Source: Loktanella atrilutea
GTDB lineage: Bacteria; Pseudomonadota; Alphaproteobacteria; Rhodobacterales; Rhodobacteraceae
Length of the DNA: 64,000 nt
Reading direction: 5' to 3'
Assembly (NCBI RefSeq): GCF_900128995.1
Contig: NZ_FQUE01000008.1
Span: forward strand, 1-64,000
Shown: piece by piece, positions 52,723 through 61,864 of the stretch
How positions within the stretch are numbered: position 1 is the first letter of the stretch
How the letters are laid out: every line of letters begins with the position of its first letter
The notes under the pieces: generated by a model
Database searches by the model: none
Told to the model about the DNA's origin: nothing
What the model saw: the letters and a program-made list of their open reading frames with translations, nothing else
Translations under genes and position numbers: made by a program

Positions 52723-53628
52723 ATGGGACGGCGCAAATCGGGACGCAACATTTCGGGCTGGCTGATCGTGGACAAGCCCGCGGGCCTGACCTCGACCACC
52801 GTCGTGAACAAGGTGCGCTGGGCGCTGAACGCCAACAAGGCGGGCCACGCCGGCACGCTCGACCCGGACGCGACCGGCGTGCTGGCGATCGCGCTGGGCG
52901 AGGCGACGAAGACCGTCCCCTACATCACCGACGCGCTGAAGGCCTATGTCTTCACCATCCGCTTCGGTCAGGCCACCAACACCGACGACGCCGAAGGCGA
53001 GGTGATCGCGGAAAGCGACCTGCGCCCCACGGACGACGAGATCAAGGCGGCTCTGGGTCGCTTCGTCGGCGACATCATGCAAGTGCCGCCGCAGTTCTCC
53101 GCCGTCAAGATCGACGGGGAACGCGCCTACAAGCGCGCCCGCGACGGCGAGACGATGGAGATCGCGGCCCGGCCCTTGTGGGTCGAGAGCCTTCTGCTGG
53201 ACGACCGCCCCGATGCCGATCACGTCACGCTGGAAATGGTCTGCGGCAAGGGTGGCTACGTCCGCTCCATCGCCCGCGATCTGGGCGAGGCGCTGGGCTG
53301 CCATGCGCATGTGCGCGAACTGCGGCGCATCTGGTCGGGGCCGTTCAAGGCCGCGGACGGGCTGACGCTGGAACAGATCGATGCCATCGCGCGCACGGAT
53401 GAACTCGACACCCATGTCGAGCCGCTGGAGGTGGGCCTGGCCGACCTGCCCCGCGTCACCTGCCCCACCGCCAGCCTGACCGCCCTGCGCAACGGCAACG
53501 CCGCGACGGTGATCGCCTCGGGCATCGACTATGGCACAGAGGTCTGGGCCGCCCACGAGGGCCGCGCCGTTGCCGTCGGCCGCCTGATGGGCAGCGAGTT
53601 GCACCCCGCCCGCGTCTTCGTCGCCTGA
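52723..53628 (+). CDS. truB: tRNA pseudouridine-55 synthase TruB (301 aa)
   Basis: The catalytic Asp is in [14 protein letters not shown] (D47). Further TruB motifs are [34 protein letters not shown], and [16 protein letters not shown]. The protein modifies U55 of most tRNAs. ATG 52723 follows a GGAGG sequence. It is in the conserved order rbfA-...-truB with a strong inverted repeat after it (53647). Confidence 0.97.
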   Translation: MGRRKSGRNISGWLIVDKPAGLTSTTVVNKVRWALNANKAGHAGTLDPDATGVLAIALGEATKTVPYITDALKAYVFTIRFGQATNTDDAEGEVIAESDLRPTDDEIKAALGRFVGDIMQVPPQFSAVKIDGERAYKRARDGETMEIAARPLWVESLLLDDRPDADHVTLEMVCGKGGYVRSIARDLGEALGCHAHVRELRRIWSGPFKAADGLTLEQIDAIARTDELDTHVEPLEVGLADLPRVTCPTASLTALRNGNAATVIASGIDYGTEVWAAHEGRAVAVGRLMGSELHPARVFVA

Positions 53629-53646
53629 TCGTGGCCACGACGTGGT

Positions 53647-53695
53647 GATTTTTCGTAGAAAAATCGAAGGGGAAACGATTTTTCTACGAAAAATC
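53647..53695. repeat. 20-bp perfect inverted repeat with nested palindromes
   Basis: GATTTTTCGTAGAAAAATCG (53647-53666) pairs perfectly with 53676-53695 around a 9-base loop. Each arm is itself a palindrome (GATTTTTC-GTA-GAAAAATC), so the DNA can form either one long hairpin or two short ones. It sits 18 bp after truB. It could act as a transcription terminator, but the same core also occurs at 41253-41271, upstream of mutL. Confidence 0.8.
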
Positions 53696-53736
53696 CCCCC
53701 GGCGGCACCGCCACGCATTCCCGGCATCGCCATTCC

Positions 53737-54270
53737 ATGACCGCAACCGTCGCGCGCACCCATACCGCTGCCGACGGCACGACCTCTCGGGCGGTCTATT
53801 CGTCCTGCGAAGCCTACCGCTACCGCCTCGACCGGCGCTGGGGCGCCGCCCCGCCGCTGGTCTGGATCATGCTGAACCCATCCACGGCGACCGAGGCGGC
53901 AAACGATCCCACCATCGCCCGGTGCGAGACCCGGGCCCGCATGCAAGGCTTCGGCGGGCTGCGGATCGTGAACCTCTTCGCCTTTCGTGCCACCGCCCCT
54001 GCCGAACTGAAACGGAGCGCCGATCCCGTCGGTCCGCAGAACGATGCCCATCTGCTGGCCGCCTGCGACCTCGGCCCGTCCCCCGGTGGCGTGATCGTCG
54101 CCGGCTGGGGCGTTCACGGCACGCACCGCGACCGGGCCGCGCAGGTCTCTCGGTTACTGCGTGACAGCGGCGTGCAGATCCATACACTGGGCCTCACCCG
54201 ACACGGCCAACCGCGGCATCCGCTCTATGTCGCCTACGCCACAACACCAAGGCCCTGGCCCCATGATTGA
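53737..54270 (+). CDS. DUF1643 family protein (177 aa)
   Basis: The run VWIMLNPSTATEAANDPTIA followed by RGC-like RCETRARMQGFGGLRIVNLF is the DUF1643 signature (LNPSxAxxxxxDPTxxRC). GVIVAGWGVHGTHRDR follows. The function is unknown. It is often adjacent to metabolic or phage-derived genes. It overlaps the start of the following hydrolase (54263) by eight bases. Confidence 0.9.
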   Translation: MTATVARTHTAADGTTSRAVYSSCEAYRYRLDRRWGAAPPLVWIMLNPSTATEAANDPTIARCETRARMQGFGGLRIVNLFAFRATAPAELKRSADPVGPQNDAHLLAACDLGPSPGGVIVAGWGVHGTHRDRAAQVSRLLRDSGVQIHTLGLTRHGQPRHPLYVAYATTPRPWPHD

Positions 54271-55150
54271 CGGCTTCACACGTTCCTTCGTCAAGACCGG
54301 CGACGTCACCCTGTCCGTCCACCGGGCCGGCGCCGGCGCGCCGCTGATCCTGCTGCACGGCTATCCGCAGAACCATCACTGCTGGGCCCCGGTCGCGCCA
54401 CGCTTCGCGCAACACTTCGACACGATCGTCCCCGATCTGCGCGGCTACGGCGACAGCGACGCCCCCGCCGACGACGCCGCCCACACGACCTATTCCAAGC
54501 GCCGGATGGCCGCCGACATCATCGGCCTGATGGACGCCCTTGGCCTCGAACGTGCCCATGTCATCGGCCACGACCGCGGCGCGCGGGTCGCCTACCGCCT
54601 CGCCCTCGACCACCCGGACCGGATCGATCGCCTCGGCATCATCGAGATCGTCCCGACCGGCGATTTCTGGGACAGCTGGACCGCCGATCTCGCGCTCAAG
54701 GCCTATCACTGGACCTTCCTCGCCCAGCCCGCCCCCCTGCCCGAGCGGATGATCGGCGCCGACCCCGCAGCCTACGCCGACTGGACGCTGACGCAATGGA
54801 CACAGGACAAGTCCCTTGCCGTCTTCGCGCCCGCGGCGCTGGACAGCTACCGGCGGCAGATGGCGGACCCCGCGCGCCTGCACGCGATGTGCGCCGACTA
54901 CCGCGCGGGCGCCACCACCGACCGCCGGCTGGACCGGAACAGCCGCGATGCGGGCACCCGGATCGCGGCACCGCTGCATTTCCTCTGGGCCGAGGGCGGC
55001 TTTCCCGCCCAGACCGGCGACCCCCTCGCGCTCTGGCAAGGTTGGGCGACACAGGTGACCGGCAACGCCTGCCGCGCCGGTCATTTCGTGATGGAGGAGA
55101 ACCCGGAGGCCGTCGTGGCGGCATTCATGACCCACCTGACCGGAAATTAA
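54263..55150 (+). CDS. Alpha/beta hydrolase resembling fluoroacetate (haloacetate) dehalogenase (295 aa)
   Basis: The nucleophile motif GHDRGAR places D104, R105 and R108. H149 and W150 (YHWTFLAQP), a Tyr in CADYRA (213) and the catalytic His in RAGHFV (274) all match the fluoroacetate dehalogenase layout I know (D104, R105, R108, H149, W150, Y212, H271). At the position of the triad acid (D128) this protein has Glu (IIEIVPTG). The fold is the alpha/beta hydrolase with an HGYPQNH oxyanion loop near residue 32. A haloacid substrate is plausible but not proven. Epoxide hydrolases share much of this pattern. Confidence 0.75.
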   Translation: MIDGFTRSFVKTGDVTLSVHRAGAGAPLILLHGYPQNHHCWAPVAPRFAQHFDTIVPDLRGYGDSDAPADDAAHTTYSKRRMAADIIGLMDALGLERAHVIGHDRGARVAYRLALDHPDRIDRLGIIEIVPTGDFWDSWTADLALKAYHWTFLAQPAPLPERMIGADPAAYADWTLTQWTQDKSLAVFAPAALDSYRRQMADPARLHAMCADYRAGATTDRRLDRNSRDAGTRIAAPLHFLWAEGGFPAQTGDPLALWQGWATQVTGNACRAGHFVMEENPEAVVAAFMTHLTGN

Positions 55151-55213
55151 CCTTTTCTTTATTGGCAACGTGTAAATCGAGTCCGACGGTGTTAAAAGAA
55201 TTTCAACACTTCT

Positions 55214-55233
55214 GGATCGGGGGCGATCCTTTT
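55214..55233 (+). promoter_or_regulatory. Small hairpin plus T-run in the RTX gene leader
   Basis: GGATCG-GGGG-CGATCC is followed at once by TTTT, then the GAGG ribosome binding site and ATG at 55249. This looks like a weak terminator or attenuator between promoter and start, or the end of the upstream transcript. Confidence 0.4.
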
Positions 55234-55248
55234 CGTTGAGGCACCATC

Positions 55249-56379
55249 ATGCTTGCACTTCTCGGCTTCGTCGGCCTTGCCATGTCGTCCTTCGTCATGC
55301 TGGGGCGGTCAGACGATTCCTCTGACGACGCCCCCGCGCAGGATGACAGCCTGACCGCATCCGGCGACACCGGTCTGACAGAGGTGTCGCCGGGCCTGTT
55401 CCAGCTTCTGTCCGACACCAACGGCGATGCGGGCGCCGGCGGCGTGCTGTCAGACGACGACGGCGCAAGCAGCGACCGGGCCGCACCGAGCGACACCGAC
55501 ATGACAGAGGTCGCGCCGGGGCTGTTCCAGCGCCTGTCCGACACGAACGGCGATGCAGGGGCCGGTGGCCTGTCCGATACCGACGGCGATGCCGGTGCGG
55601 GCGGCGTGATGGCCGATGCGGCCATGCTGCCCTTCGCCGCCGGCGTCGCAGCCGACAGCGCCTTCGATACCGACGACCATGGCGACGACCTTCTTCCCGA
55701 TCTCGTCCCCGCCGCTGATCCGGCTGCCGACGCGGCACCGGGCGACACCGCGCCCACGGACGAAGCGACCGCCACGATGCTGCGCCGGTCGGGCAGCGAC
55801 GGCAATGACCGGATCGACGGCGACGCCGCCGACGAGGAGATCTACGGCGGCGCCGGCCATGACGCGATCACCGGCAACCTCGGCCGCGACATCCTCTTCG
55901 GCGAGGACGGCGACGACAGCCTGAACGGCGGCAGCGGCGACGACCTGCTGCTGGGCGGCGACGGCGACGACATCCTCGAGGGCGGTTGGGGCGACGACAG
56001 CCTGACCGGCGGCGAAGGGGACGACCTGCTGAACGGCGGTGGCGGCAACGACGTCCTCGACGGCCGCGATGCGGACGGCGGCTTCGACTACCTCAACGGC
56101 GGGGCCGGCGACGATCTGCTGCTGGCCGGTGCGGGCGATCACCTGAACGGCGGCGACGGGGCGGATGCCTTCGGCCTGACCGGCGACGGCGCCAACACCA
56201 TCGACGACTTCGACGCCGCGCACGACGTGCTGGAAGTCACCTATCAGGGCACCCCGCCGGTGCTGCGCACGACGGTCGACGACGACGGCCTGACGCTGCT
56301 GGCCGATGACACCGTCGTCGCGCATCTTGCGGGCGTGACCGAACTTGACCTGTCCAGCGTCGTGCTGACGGCCGCCTGA
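55249..56379 (+). CDS. RTX-type calcium-binding repeat protein (376 aa)
   Basis: The N-terminal segment [20 protein letters not shown] is a hydrophobic anchor. A linker of about 150 residues is very acidic. From about residue 182, nonapeptide repeats GGxGxDxLx (for example [20 protein letters not shown], then [18 protein letters not shown]) form a calcium-binding beta roll, ending with an [10 protein letters not shown] segment like the C-terminal domains of type I-secreted proteins. The linker contains a tandem duplication ([20 protein letters not shown] and [20 protein letters not shown]). No type I secretion genes are adjacent. GAGG precedes the ATG. Confidence 0.88.
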   Translation: MLALLGFVGLAMSSFVMLGRSDDSSDDAPAQDDSLTASGDTGLTEVSPGLFQLLSDTNGDAGAGGVLSDDDGASSDRAAPSDTDMTEVAPGLFQRLSDTNGDAGAGGLSDTDGDAGAGGVMADAAMLPFAAGVAADSAFDTDDHGDDLLPDLVPAADPAADAAPGDTAPTDEATATMLRRSGSDGNDRIDGDAADEEIYGGAGHDAITGNLGRDILFGEDGDDSLNGGSGDDLLLGGDGDDILEGGWGDDSLTGGEGDDLLNGGGGNDVLDGRDADGGFDYLNGGAGDDLLLAGAGDHLNGGDGADAFGLTGDGANTIDDFDAAHDVLEVTYQGTPPVLRTTVDDDGLTLLADDTVVAHLAGVTELDLSSVVLTAA

Positions 56380-56516
56380 ATTCCGGCTTTCCTTTTGCGG
56401 CGAACCCGCCTATAGGCACCCATCCGCGCGGGCCCTTCGGCCTGCCGGACCCTCCAAGGGCCTTTCTGGACGACATCCCGGATCGCGCCATTCACCCTTT
56501 GACCAAGGAGACCCCG

Positions 56517-56786
56517 ATGTCGATCACGCCCGACGAAAAAGCCCGCCTGATGAAGGAATACGCGACCAAGGAAGGCGACACCGGTTCGCCCGAAGTTCAG
56601 GTCGCCATCCTGTCCTCGCGAATCGCGACCCTGACAGAGCACTTCAAGACCCACAAGAAGGACAACCACGGTCGCCGTGGCCTTCTCAAGATGGTGGCCC
56701 TGCGCCGCAAGCTGCTGGACTACACCCGTGGCAAGGACGAGGCCCGCTATCAGGACCTGATCAAGCGTCTGGGCCTGCGTCGCTGA
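56517..56786 (+). CDS. rpsO: 30S ribosomal protein S15 (89 aa)
   Basis: The protein [20 protein letters not shown] with [20 protein letters not shown] and [19 protein letters not shown] is a complete S15 with the family's usual 89 residues. AAGGAG before ATG 56517 supports the start. A clean terminator follows at 56813-56838. pnp lies 2 kb downstream on the same strand, separated here by a membrane-protein gene and a GreA-like gene rather than directly adjacent. Confidence 0.98.
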   Translation: MSITPDEKARLMKEYATKEGDTGSPEVQVAILSSRIATLTEHFKTHKKDNHGRRGLLKMVALRRKLLDYTRGKDEARYQDLIKRLGLRR

Positions 56787-56812
56787 CCAGCCCCGACCCG
56801 ATCGCACGACGG

Positions 56813-56838
56813 ACGCCCGCCTCTTCGGCGGGCGTTTT
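56813..56838 (+). terminator. Intrinsic terminator of rpsO
   Basis: ACGCCCGCC (56813-56821) and GGCGGGCGT (56827-56835) form a perfect 9-bp stem with loop TCTTC followed by TTTT. Confidence 0.9.
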
Positions 56839-57163
56839 GCGTTTCAGGGCCCGGTCTTTGCCCTGTACGAAAGCTCCATTCACCTGCGGTTTATGACCGG
56901 TAAACCGGCGGTCAAATCAGCGTGAAGCCACCGGCTGTGCCGGTCGAAATGGCCGGGAATCGCGCAAAACCGCTGCAATTTCGATCAAAGCTACTGCGAA
57001 CCGCAGGAATGTGCGACCTCGGGGCACAGTCCGGCGACAGCCTGCGCCGGGAACGGGCCTGATCCTCTCGATCGGCACCGTCAGTGGTTTCCCAAGTCGC
57101 GTCTTACCGAAAAGTCAAATGTGGCCTGCCCATCTTCGGACGGTCACGCGAACTCTTGAATGA
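56839..57163. other. Intergenic stretch between rpsO terminator and membrane-protein gene
   Basis: About 320 bp without a gene. A GACCGG-TAAA-CCGG-type short repeat lies near 56895-56912, but no promoter or RNA family could be named. It must contain the promoter of the 57164 gene. Confidence 0.4.
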
Positions 57164-57931
57164 ATGGACATGCAGATCATGGACTTTACAGATGTGCTCT
57201 CACAGTTTCTCAGTGACCCGAAAACCGGATACCGGACCGGACTTCGATTTTTCCACTTCATCGGCCTCGCAATGGGCCTCGGCGGCGCCACGCTGCTTGA
57301 CCTGATGCTGCTCCGCTTCTTCGTGCGGGGCCGGATCACCGAAGACACCTATGGCGTCTTCGCCTTCGCGTCCCGCATCGTCGACATCGGCCTGCGTCTG
57401 CTGTGGATCACCGGACTCGGCTTCCTGTTCCTCTATGCGCTGACGCAGCCGGAACTGCTGACCAACCCCAAGGTGCACGCCAAGCTCGCCATCGTCGCGA
57501 TCCTGACGGTAAACGGCTTCTTCATCCACCAGATCATCCTGCCCAGCGTGCGGCGGCAGATCGGACGGACCCTGTTCAACGGTGTCGGCGCCACGCGCCG
57601 CGCGATTTTCGTCACCTCCGGCGCGATCTCGGTCGTGTCGTGGTACATGCCGGTGGCGCTCGGCGCCTTCCCTCAACTGAACTTCCACGTCTCCAGTACG
57701 ACGCTGCTGACCGGATATTTCGCGCTGATCGTCGTGGTGGCGCTGGCGATGCAGGCGCTGATCTACCTGCTGCACCGCTTCGTGCCCGAATTCGACACGC
57801 CCCTGTCGCAGGCCGCGGCGCAGGTGCAGCAGTTCCGCCGGACGGTCGTCATTCCCAGCGTGGATACCGGCCCCCGCGATCTTGGCGGCGCGCCTGCACG
57901 GGCCCGGGCGCTGCGGCAGTCGGGCGGCTGA
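57164..57931 (+). CDS. Five- to six-helix integral membrane protein, unknown function (255 aa)
   Basis: Hydrophobic helices run at about residues 28-50, 72-95, 102-122, 140-165 and 175-200. The first contains GLRFFHFIGLAMGLGGATLL with a His that could bind haem or metal. No further motif identifies it. The start is uncertain: ATG 57164, 57170 and 57179 are all in frame, and none has a good ribosome binding site. It lies between the rpsO terminator and a strong hairpin at 57947. Confidence 0.75.
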   Translation: MDMQIMDFTDVLSQFLSDPKTGYRTGLRFFHFIGLAMGLGGATLLDLMLLRFFVRGRITEDTYGVFAFASRIVDIGLRLLWITGLGFLFLYALTQPELLTNPKVHAKLAIVAILTVNGFFIHQIILPSVRRQIGRTLFNGVGATRRAIFVTSGAISVVSWYMPVALGAFPQLNFHVSSTTLLTGYFALIVVVALAMQALIYLLHRFVPEFDTPLSQAAAQVQQFRRTVVIPSVDTGPRDLGGAPARARALRQSGG

Positions 57932-57946
57932 CCCCGCACCAGGGCC

Positions 57947-57972
57947 GACGCCCGCCGTCACCGGCGGGCGTC
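57947..57972 (+). terminator. Strong hairpin after the membrane-protein gene
   Basis: GACGCCCGCCG (57947-57957) and CGGCGGGCGTC (57962-57972) form a perfect 11-bp stem with a 4-base loop, 16 bp after the stop at 57931. No T-run follows, so it may be a weak terminator or an mRNA 3'-end stabiliser between convergent genes. Confidence 0.55.
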
Positions 57973-58089
57973 GCGCGCACGACTCGGGCCATTCGCCCAA
58001 ATCCATAAGAAGATGAAGTACTTCTGACCGCAGCGATCGTTCGCGATTTCATTGGATAAAATCGCCCGATGTTTCGCATGCGATACATA

Positions 58090-58584
58090 TTATGTAAAAT
58101 AGCGGATCGCCGTGACCTCCAGCTCCACCGTGCCGCCGGGCTTCGTCCAGTCCACCAGATCGCCCACCCGCGCCCCGAGCAGCGCCTTCCCCAAGGGCGA
58201 GAACGGCGCGATCCGATGCGCTGCGGGATCGGCCTCGTCCTCGCCCACGATATGCCAGTCGGTGTGACGGTCGTTTTCGTCCGCGACGGTAACGCAGGCG
58301 CCAAAGGCCACGACCTCCGGATCCTGCTCTGCCGGATCGACGACGATTGCGCGGTTGATGCGCCCTTCGAGGAACCTGATGTCACGTTCCGCCATCGCGC
58401 GCGGCAGCTTGGCGTCCAGACTGTCGCGCGGCAGGTCAGACAGCCGCGCATGCTCCGCCCGCAGGCGCCCCTGCAACTGCGCAAGCCCCGCGGGCGTGAC
58501 GTAGTTTGGATGCGGGCTTTGCGGCAAGTCGTCCAGCCGGTCGGCCTGCGGCCCGTCGTCTTCTTTGGTGAAAGCCTTGTTCAT
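58090..58584 (-). CDS. GreA/GreB-fold transcript cleavage factor-like protein (164 aa)
   Basis: The N-terminal coiled-coil (TPAGLAQLQGRLRAEHARLS... RAMAERDIRFLEGRINRAIV) and C-terminal FKBP-like domain (FGACVTVADENDRHTDWHIV and SPLGKALLGARVGDLVDW) are those of GreA/GreB. The acidic tip of true GreA, DLKENAEYHAA-type, is not seen. The equivalent region reads DLPRDSLDAKLPRAMAERDI, so catalytic stimulation of RNA cleavage may be altered. It lies upstream of pnp, divergently. Confidence 0.85.
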   Translation of the reverse strand: MNKAFTKEDDGPQADRLDDLPQSPHPNYVTPAGLAQLQGRLRAEHARLSDLPRDSLDAKLPRAMAERDIRFLEGRINRAIVVDPAEQDPEVVAFGACVTVADENDRHTDWHIVGEDEADPAAHRIAPFSPLGKALLGARVGDLVDWTKPGGTVELEVTAIRYFT

Positions 58585-58787
58585 AAGCGGGTCAACCCTC
58601 CAGCGGGGGCGCGGTTCCCCCGGCGTAATCCCCTTTCAATTCGGCGCCTTTTGCTGTAAGGCCCCGCCATCTGTGACGTAACGCACCAGACCCCGGCGTT
58701 GTGCAAAGGACAGGGGTCGGCGGCAATGGGGCCGCCAATCAACGGGCCAGCCGGACCGCCGGTCAGGCCCAATATGAAAGACGATAG

Positions 58788-60920
58788 ATGTTTCATGAAG
58801 TAAAGAAATCCATGCAGTGGGGCGAAGAGACCCTGACGCTGGAAACCGGCAAGGTCGCCCGTCAGGCCGACGGCTCCGTCATCGCCACCCTGGGCGAGAC
58901 CTCCGTCATGGCCAACGTGACCTTCGCCCGCAAGCAGAAGCCCGGTCAGGACTTTTTCCCGCTGACCGTGCACTACCAAGAGAAATACTACGCTGCCGGC
59001 AAGGTGCCCGGCGGCTTCTTCAAGCGTGAAGCCCGCCCGACCGAGAAAGAGACCCTGACCGCGCGCCTGATCGACCGTCCGATCCGCCCGCTGTTCGTCC
59101 CCGGCTTCAAGAACGAAGTGCTGGTGATGTGCACCGTGCTGAGCCACGACATGGTCAACGATCCCGACATGGTCGCGATGATCGCCGCCTCCGCCGCACT
59201 GACGATCTCCGGCGCGCCGTTCCGCGGCCCGATCGCCGCCTGCCGCGTGGGCTTCGTGGATGGCGAATACATCCTGAACCCCGAAATCGACGACATGCAC
59301 AACCTGCGCAACAACCCCGAGCAGCGGCTCGATCTGGTTGTCGCCGGGACCAAGGATGCCGTCATGATGGTGGAATCCGAGGCCTACGAGCTGACCGAGG
59401 ACGAGATGCTGGGCGCCGTGACCTTCGCGCACGAGCAGATCCAGCCGGTCATCGACCTGATCATCGATCTGGCCGAAGAGTCCGCCAAGGAACCCTTCGA
59501 CTTCGAGCCTGCCGACTACTCCGAGCTGTCCGCCGCCGTGAAGGCCGCGGGCGAGGACAAGATGCGGGCCGCCTATGCGATCACCGACAAGCAGGAACGC
59601 ACCGCTGCCGTCGCCAAGGCGAAGGAGGACATCATCGCCTCCCTCACCGAGGAACAGCAGGAAGACGGCAACCTCGGCCCCGCGCTGAAGAAGCTGGAAT
59701 CCAACGTGCTGCGCGGCGATGTCGTCAAGAACGGCCGCCGCATCGACGGTCGTGCCCTCGACGAAATCCGCCCGATCGTGTCCGAGGTCGGCATTCTGCC
59801 CCGGACCCACGGTTCGGCGCTGTTCACCCGCGGCGAGACGCAGGGTCTGGTCGTGACCACGCTGGGCACCGGCGACGACGAGCAGATGATCGACGCGCTG
59901 ACCGGCATGTACAAGACCAACTTCATGCTGCACTACAACTTCCCGCCCTACTCGGTCGGTGAAGTGGGCCGCGTGGGCTCCCCCGGTCGCCGCGAGATCG
60001 GCCACGGCAAGCTGGCGTGGCGTGCGTTGCAGGCCGTGCTGCCCGCCGCGACCGACTTCCCCTACACCATCCGCATCGTGTCAGAGATCACCGAATCCAA
60101 CGGCTCCTCCTCCATGGCGTCGGTCTGCGGTGGTTCGCTGTCGATGATGGACGCGGGCGTTCCGCTGAAGTCCGCCGTGGCCGGTGTGGCCATGGGTCTG
60201 GTGATGGAAGACGACGGCTCCTACGCCGTTCTGTCCGACATCCTGGGTGACGAAGACCACCTCGGCGACATGGACTTCAAGGTCGCTGGCACCGAGAACG
60301 GCATCACGTCGCTGCAGATGGACATCAAGATCGCCGGCATCACGCCCGAGATCATGAAGAAGGCGCTGGAGCAGGCGAAGGCTGGCCGGATGCATATCCT
60401 TGGCGAGATGGGCAAGGCCCTGACCGGGGCCGGTCAGTTCAGCGTCCACGCGCCCAAGATCGAGACCATGCAGATCGCCACCGACAAGATCCGTGAAGTC
60501 ATCGGGTCCGGCGGCAAGGTCATCCGCGAGATCGTGGAAGTCTCCGGTGCCAAGGTCGACATCAACGACGACGGCGTGATCAAGATCGCGTCCAACGACG
60601 CGGACAAGATCAAGAAGGCCTACGACATGATCTGGTCGATCGTGGCCGAGCCGGAAGAGGGCAAGATCTACAAGGGCACGGTCGTGAAGCTCGTCGACTT
60701 CGGCGCCTTCGTGAACTTCTTCGGCAAGAAGGACGGCCTCGTCCATGTGTCCCAGATCGAGAACCGCCGCCTGAACCATCCGTCGGATGTGCTGAAGGAA
60801 GGTCAGGACGTCTGGGTCAAGCTGCTGGGCTTCGACGATCGCGGCAAGGTCCGCCTGTCGATGAAGATGGTCGACCAGACCACCGGCACCGAGATGACGG
60901 AAGAAGCCGCCGAAGGCTGA
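58788..60920 (+). CDS. pnp: Polyribonucleotide nucleotidyltransferase PNPase (710 aa)
   Basis: It is a 3'-5' phosphorolytic exoribonuclease of the degradosome. Two RNase PH-like domains (starting [20 protein letters not shown] and [20 protein letters not shown]) are followed by a KH domain ([17 protein letters not shown]) and an S1 domain ([20 protein letters not shown]). The length is normal. The ribosome binding site is weak. A clear terminator follows the stop. In enterobacteria the gene is autoregulated through its leader, but no such structure was proven here. Confidence 0.98.
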   Translation: MFHEVKKSMQWGEETLTLETGKVARQADGSVIATLGETSVMANVTFARKQKPGQDFFPLTVHYQEKYYAAGKVPGGFFKREARPTEKETLTARLIDRPIRPLFVPGFKNEVLVMCTVLSHDMVNDPDMVAMIAASAALTISGAPFRGPIAACRVGFVDGEYILNPEIDDMHNLRNNPEQRLDLVVAGTKDAVMMVESEAYELTEDEMLGAVTFAHEQIQPVIDLIIDLAEESAKEPFDFEPADYSELSAAVKAAGEDKMRAAYAITDKQERTAAVAKAKEDIIASLTEEQQEDGNLGPALKKLESNVLRGDVVKNGRRIDGRALDEIRPIVSEVGILPRTHGSALFTRGETQGLVVTTLGTGDDEQMIDALTGMYKTNFMLHYNFPPYSVGEVGRVGSPGRREIGHGKLAWRALQAVLPAATDFPYTIRIVSEITESNGSSSMASVCGGSLSMMDAGVPLKSAVAGVAMGLVMEDDGSYAVLSDILGDEDHLGDMDFKVAGTENGITSLQMDIKIAGITPEIMKKALEQAKAGRMHILGEMGKALTGAGQFSVHAPKIETMQIATDKIREVIGSGGKVIREIVEVSGAKVDINDDGVIKIASNDADKIKKAYDMIWSIVAEPEEGKIYKGTVVKLVDFGAFVNFFGKKDGLVHVSQIENRRLNHPSDVLKEGQDVWVKLLGFDDRGKVRLSMKMVDQTTGTEMTEEAAEG

Positions 60921-60941
60921 TTTCGTCCTCTACAGACAGGA

Positions 60942-60973
60942 ATGCCCCGGGCCGCAAGGCCCGGGGCATTTTT
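60942..60973 (+). terminator. Intrinsic terminator of pnp
   Basis: AATGCCCCGG and CCGGGGCATT form a GC-rich stem extended by a CC/GG pairing near the loop (one bulged base), followed by TTT. It lies 21 bp after the pnp stop and touches the end of the convergent glycosyltransferase gene. Confidence 0.85.
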
Positions 60974-61863
60974 CATTGTGGCAGGAAGCCGGGGATGCCC
61001 GGATAGCGGCGCCGGAACAGCGCCATGTCGCGCCGGTACTGCCAGACCGCGCGCGCGTTGCGCGACAGGCTGGACAGGCGGACCGGCTTCCACGGTTTGT
61101 GCGGCCCGTGGAAATGCACGATCAGCGCGCGCCTTGCCGCGCCCGTCATCGGCAGCCCCGCCTGATGGCCACGCTGCATCACGGCCCTGCCCCATGACGC
61201 GTTCCAGACCGGGTCGAGGTGCGTGATCCGGTCGCGGAAGACGACGTTGATATGGTCCTGATCGAACAGAGGATAACTCTGGACCGCCGCCGTGTCTTCC
61301 ATCCGCTCGACAAGGCCGGGGGTCGCCCGGATGCGGTCGTTGTCCATCAGCAGCACGCCGGAGTTGACGTAATCCGCAAGGACGAAGCCCGCGGGCATGA
61401 TCGCGGCCTGCCGGTCGCGTCCCGCGGAAGGCCGGCCCCGGCTGATCTTCTTCATGATCTGGAAATCGCGCACCCCGGCCAGCGGGTTGCCGCGCAGATC
61501 CAGCCCGGCGGCGGCGGTCACGTCGCCCTGCACGAGGATGTCGCCGTCGAGGTAGAGCACGCGCCCTCCGGTCAGGCGCGGCAGGAACAGGCGCCCCAGC
61601 GCGGTCGTGGTGATGAAACTCTTCTGGTTGTAGCGGCCCGCCAGCCACTCGGGGGGCATGACCTCTGACCGGACGCGCGCGGCCGGGTGGTTTGCCGCGA
61701 CTTGCGCCACCCAGTCCCACATCTGTGGCGTCAGGCTCACCCCGGCAAACAGCACCCGTGCCCCGTGGACGGCATGGCGCAGCACGGCGTCCATCGCGCG
61801 CAGGGTGGGCAGGATCATGCCCGGGTCGCAGACGAAGGCGACGGTCAGCGGCGGCAGGGTCAT
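60973..61863 (-). CDS. Glycosyltransferase family 8-like protein (296 aa)
   Basis: The DxD motif is in GRVLYLDGDILVQGDV (LDGDI), preceded by YNQKSFITTTALGRLFLPRL and followed by NSGVLLMDNDRIRAT and YPLFDQDHINVVF. The C-terminal HFHGPHKPWK motif is a hallmark of GT8 galactosyl/glucosyltransferases. It probably adds a hexose to a surface glycan. The stop overlaps the pnp terminator on the other strand. It starts one base before the MAF-like gene's stop. Confidence 0.9.
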   Translation of the reverse strand: MTLPPLTVAFVCDPGMILPTLRAMDAVLRHAVHGARVLFAGVSLTPQMWDWVAQVAANHPAARVRSEVMPPEWLAGRYNQKSFITTTALGRLFLPRLTGGRVLYLDGDILVQGDVTAAAGLDLRGNPLAGVRDFQIMKKISRGRPSAGRDRQAAIMPAGFVLADYVNSGVLLMDNDRIRATPGLVERMEDTAAVQSYPLFDQDHINVVFRDRITHLDPVWNASWGRAVMQRGHQAGLPMTGAARRALIVHFHGPHKPWKPVRLSSLSRNARAVWQYRRDMALFRRRYPGIPGFLPQ

Positions 61864-61864
61864 G

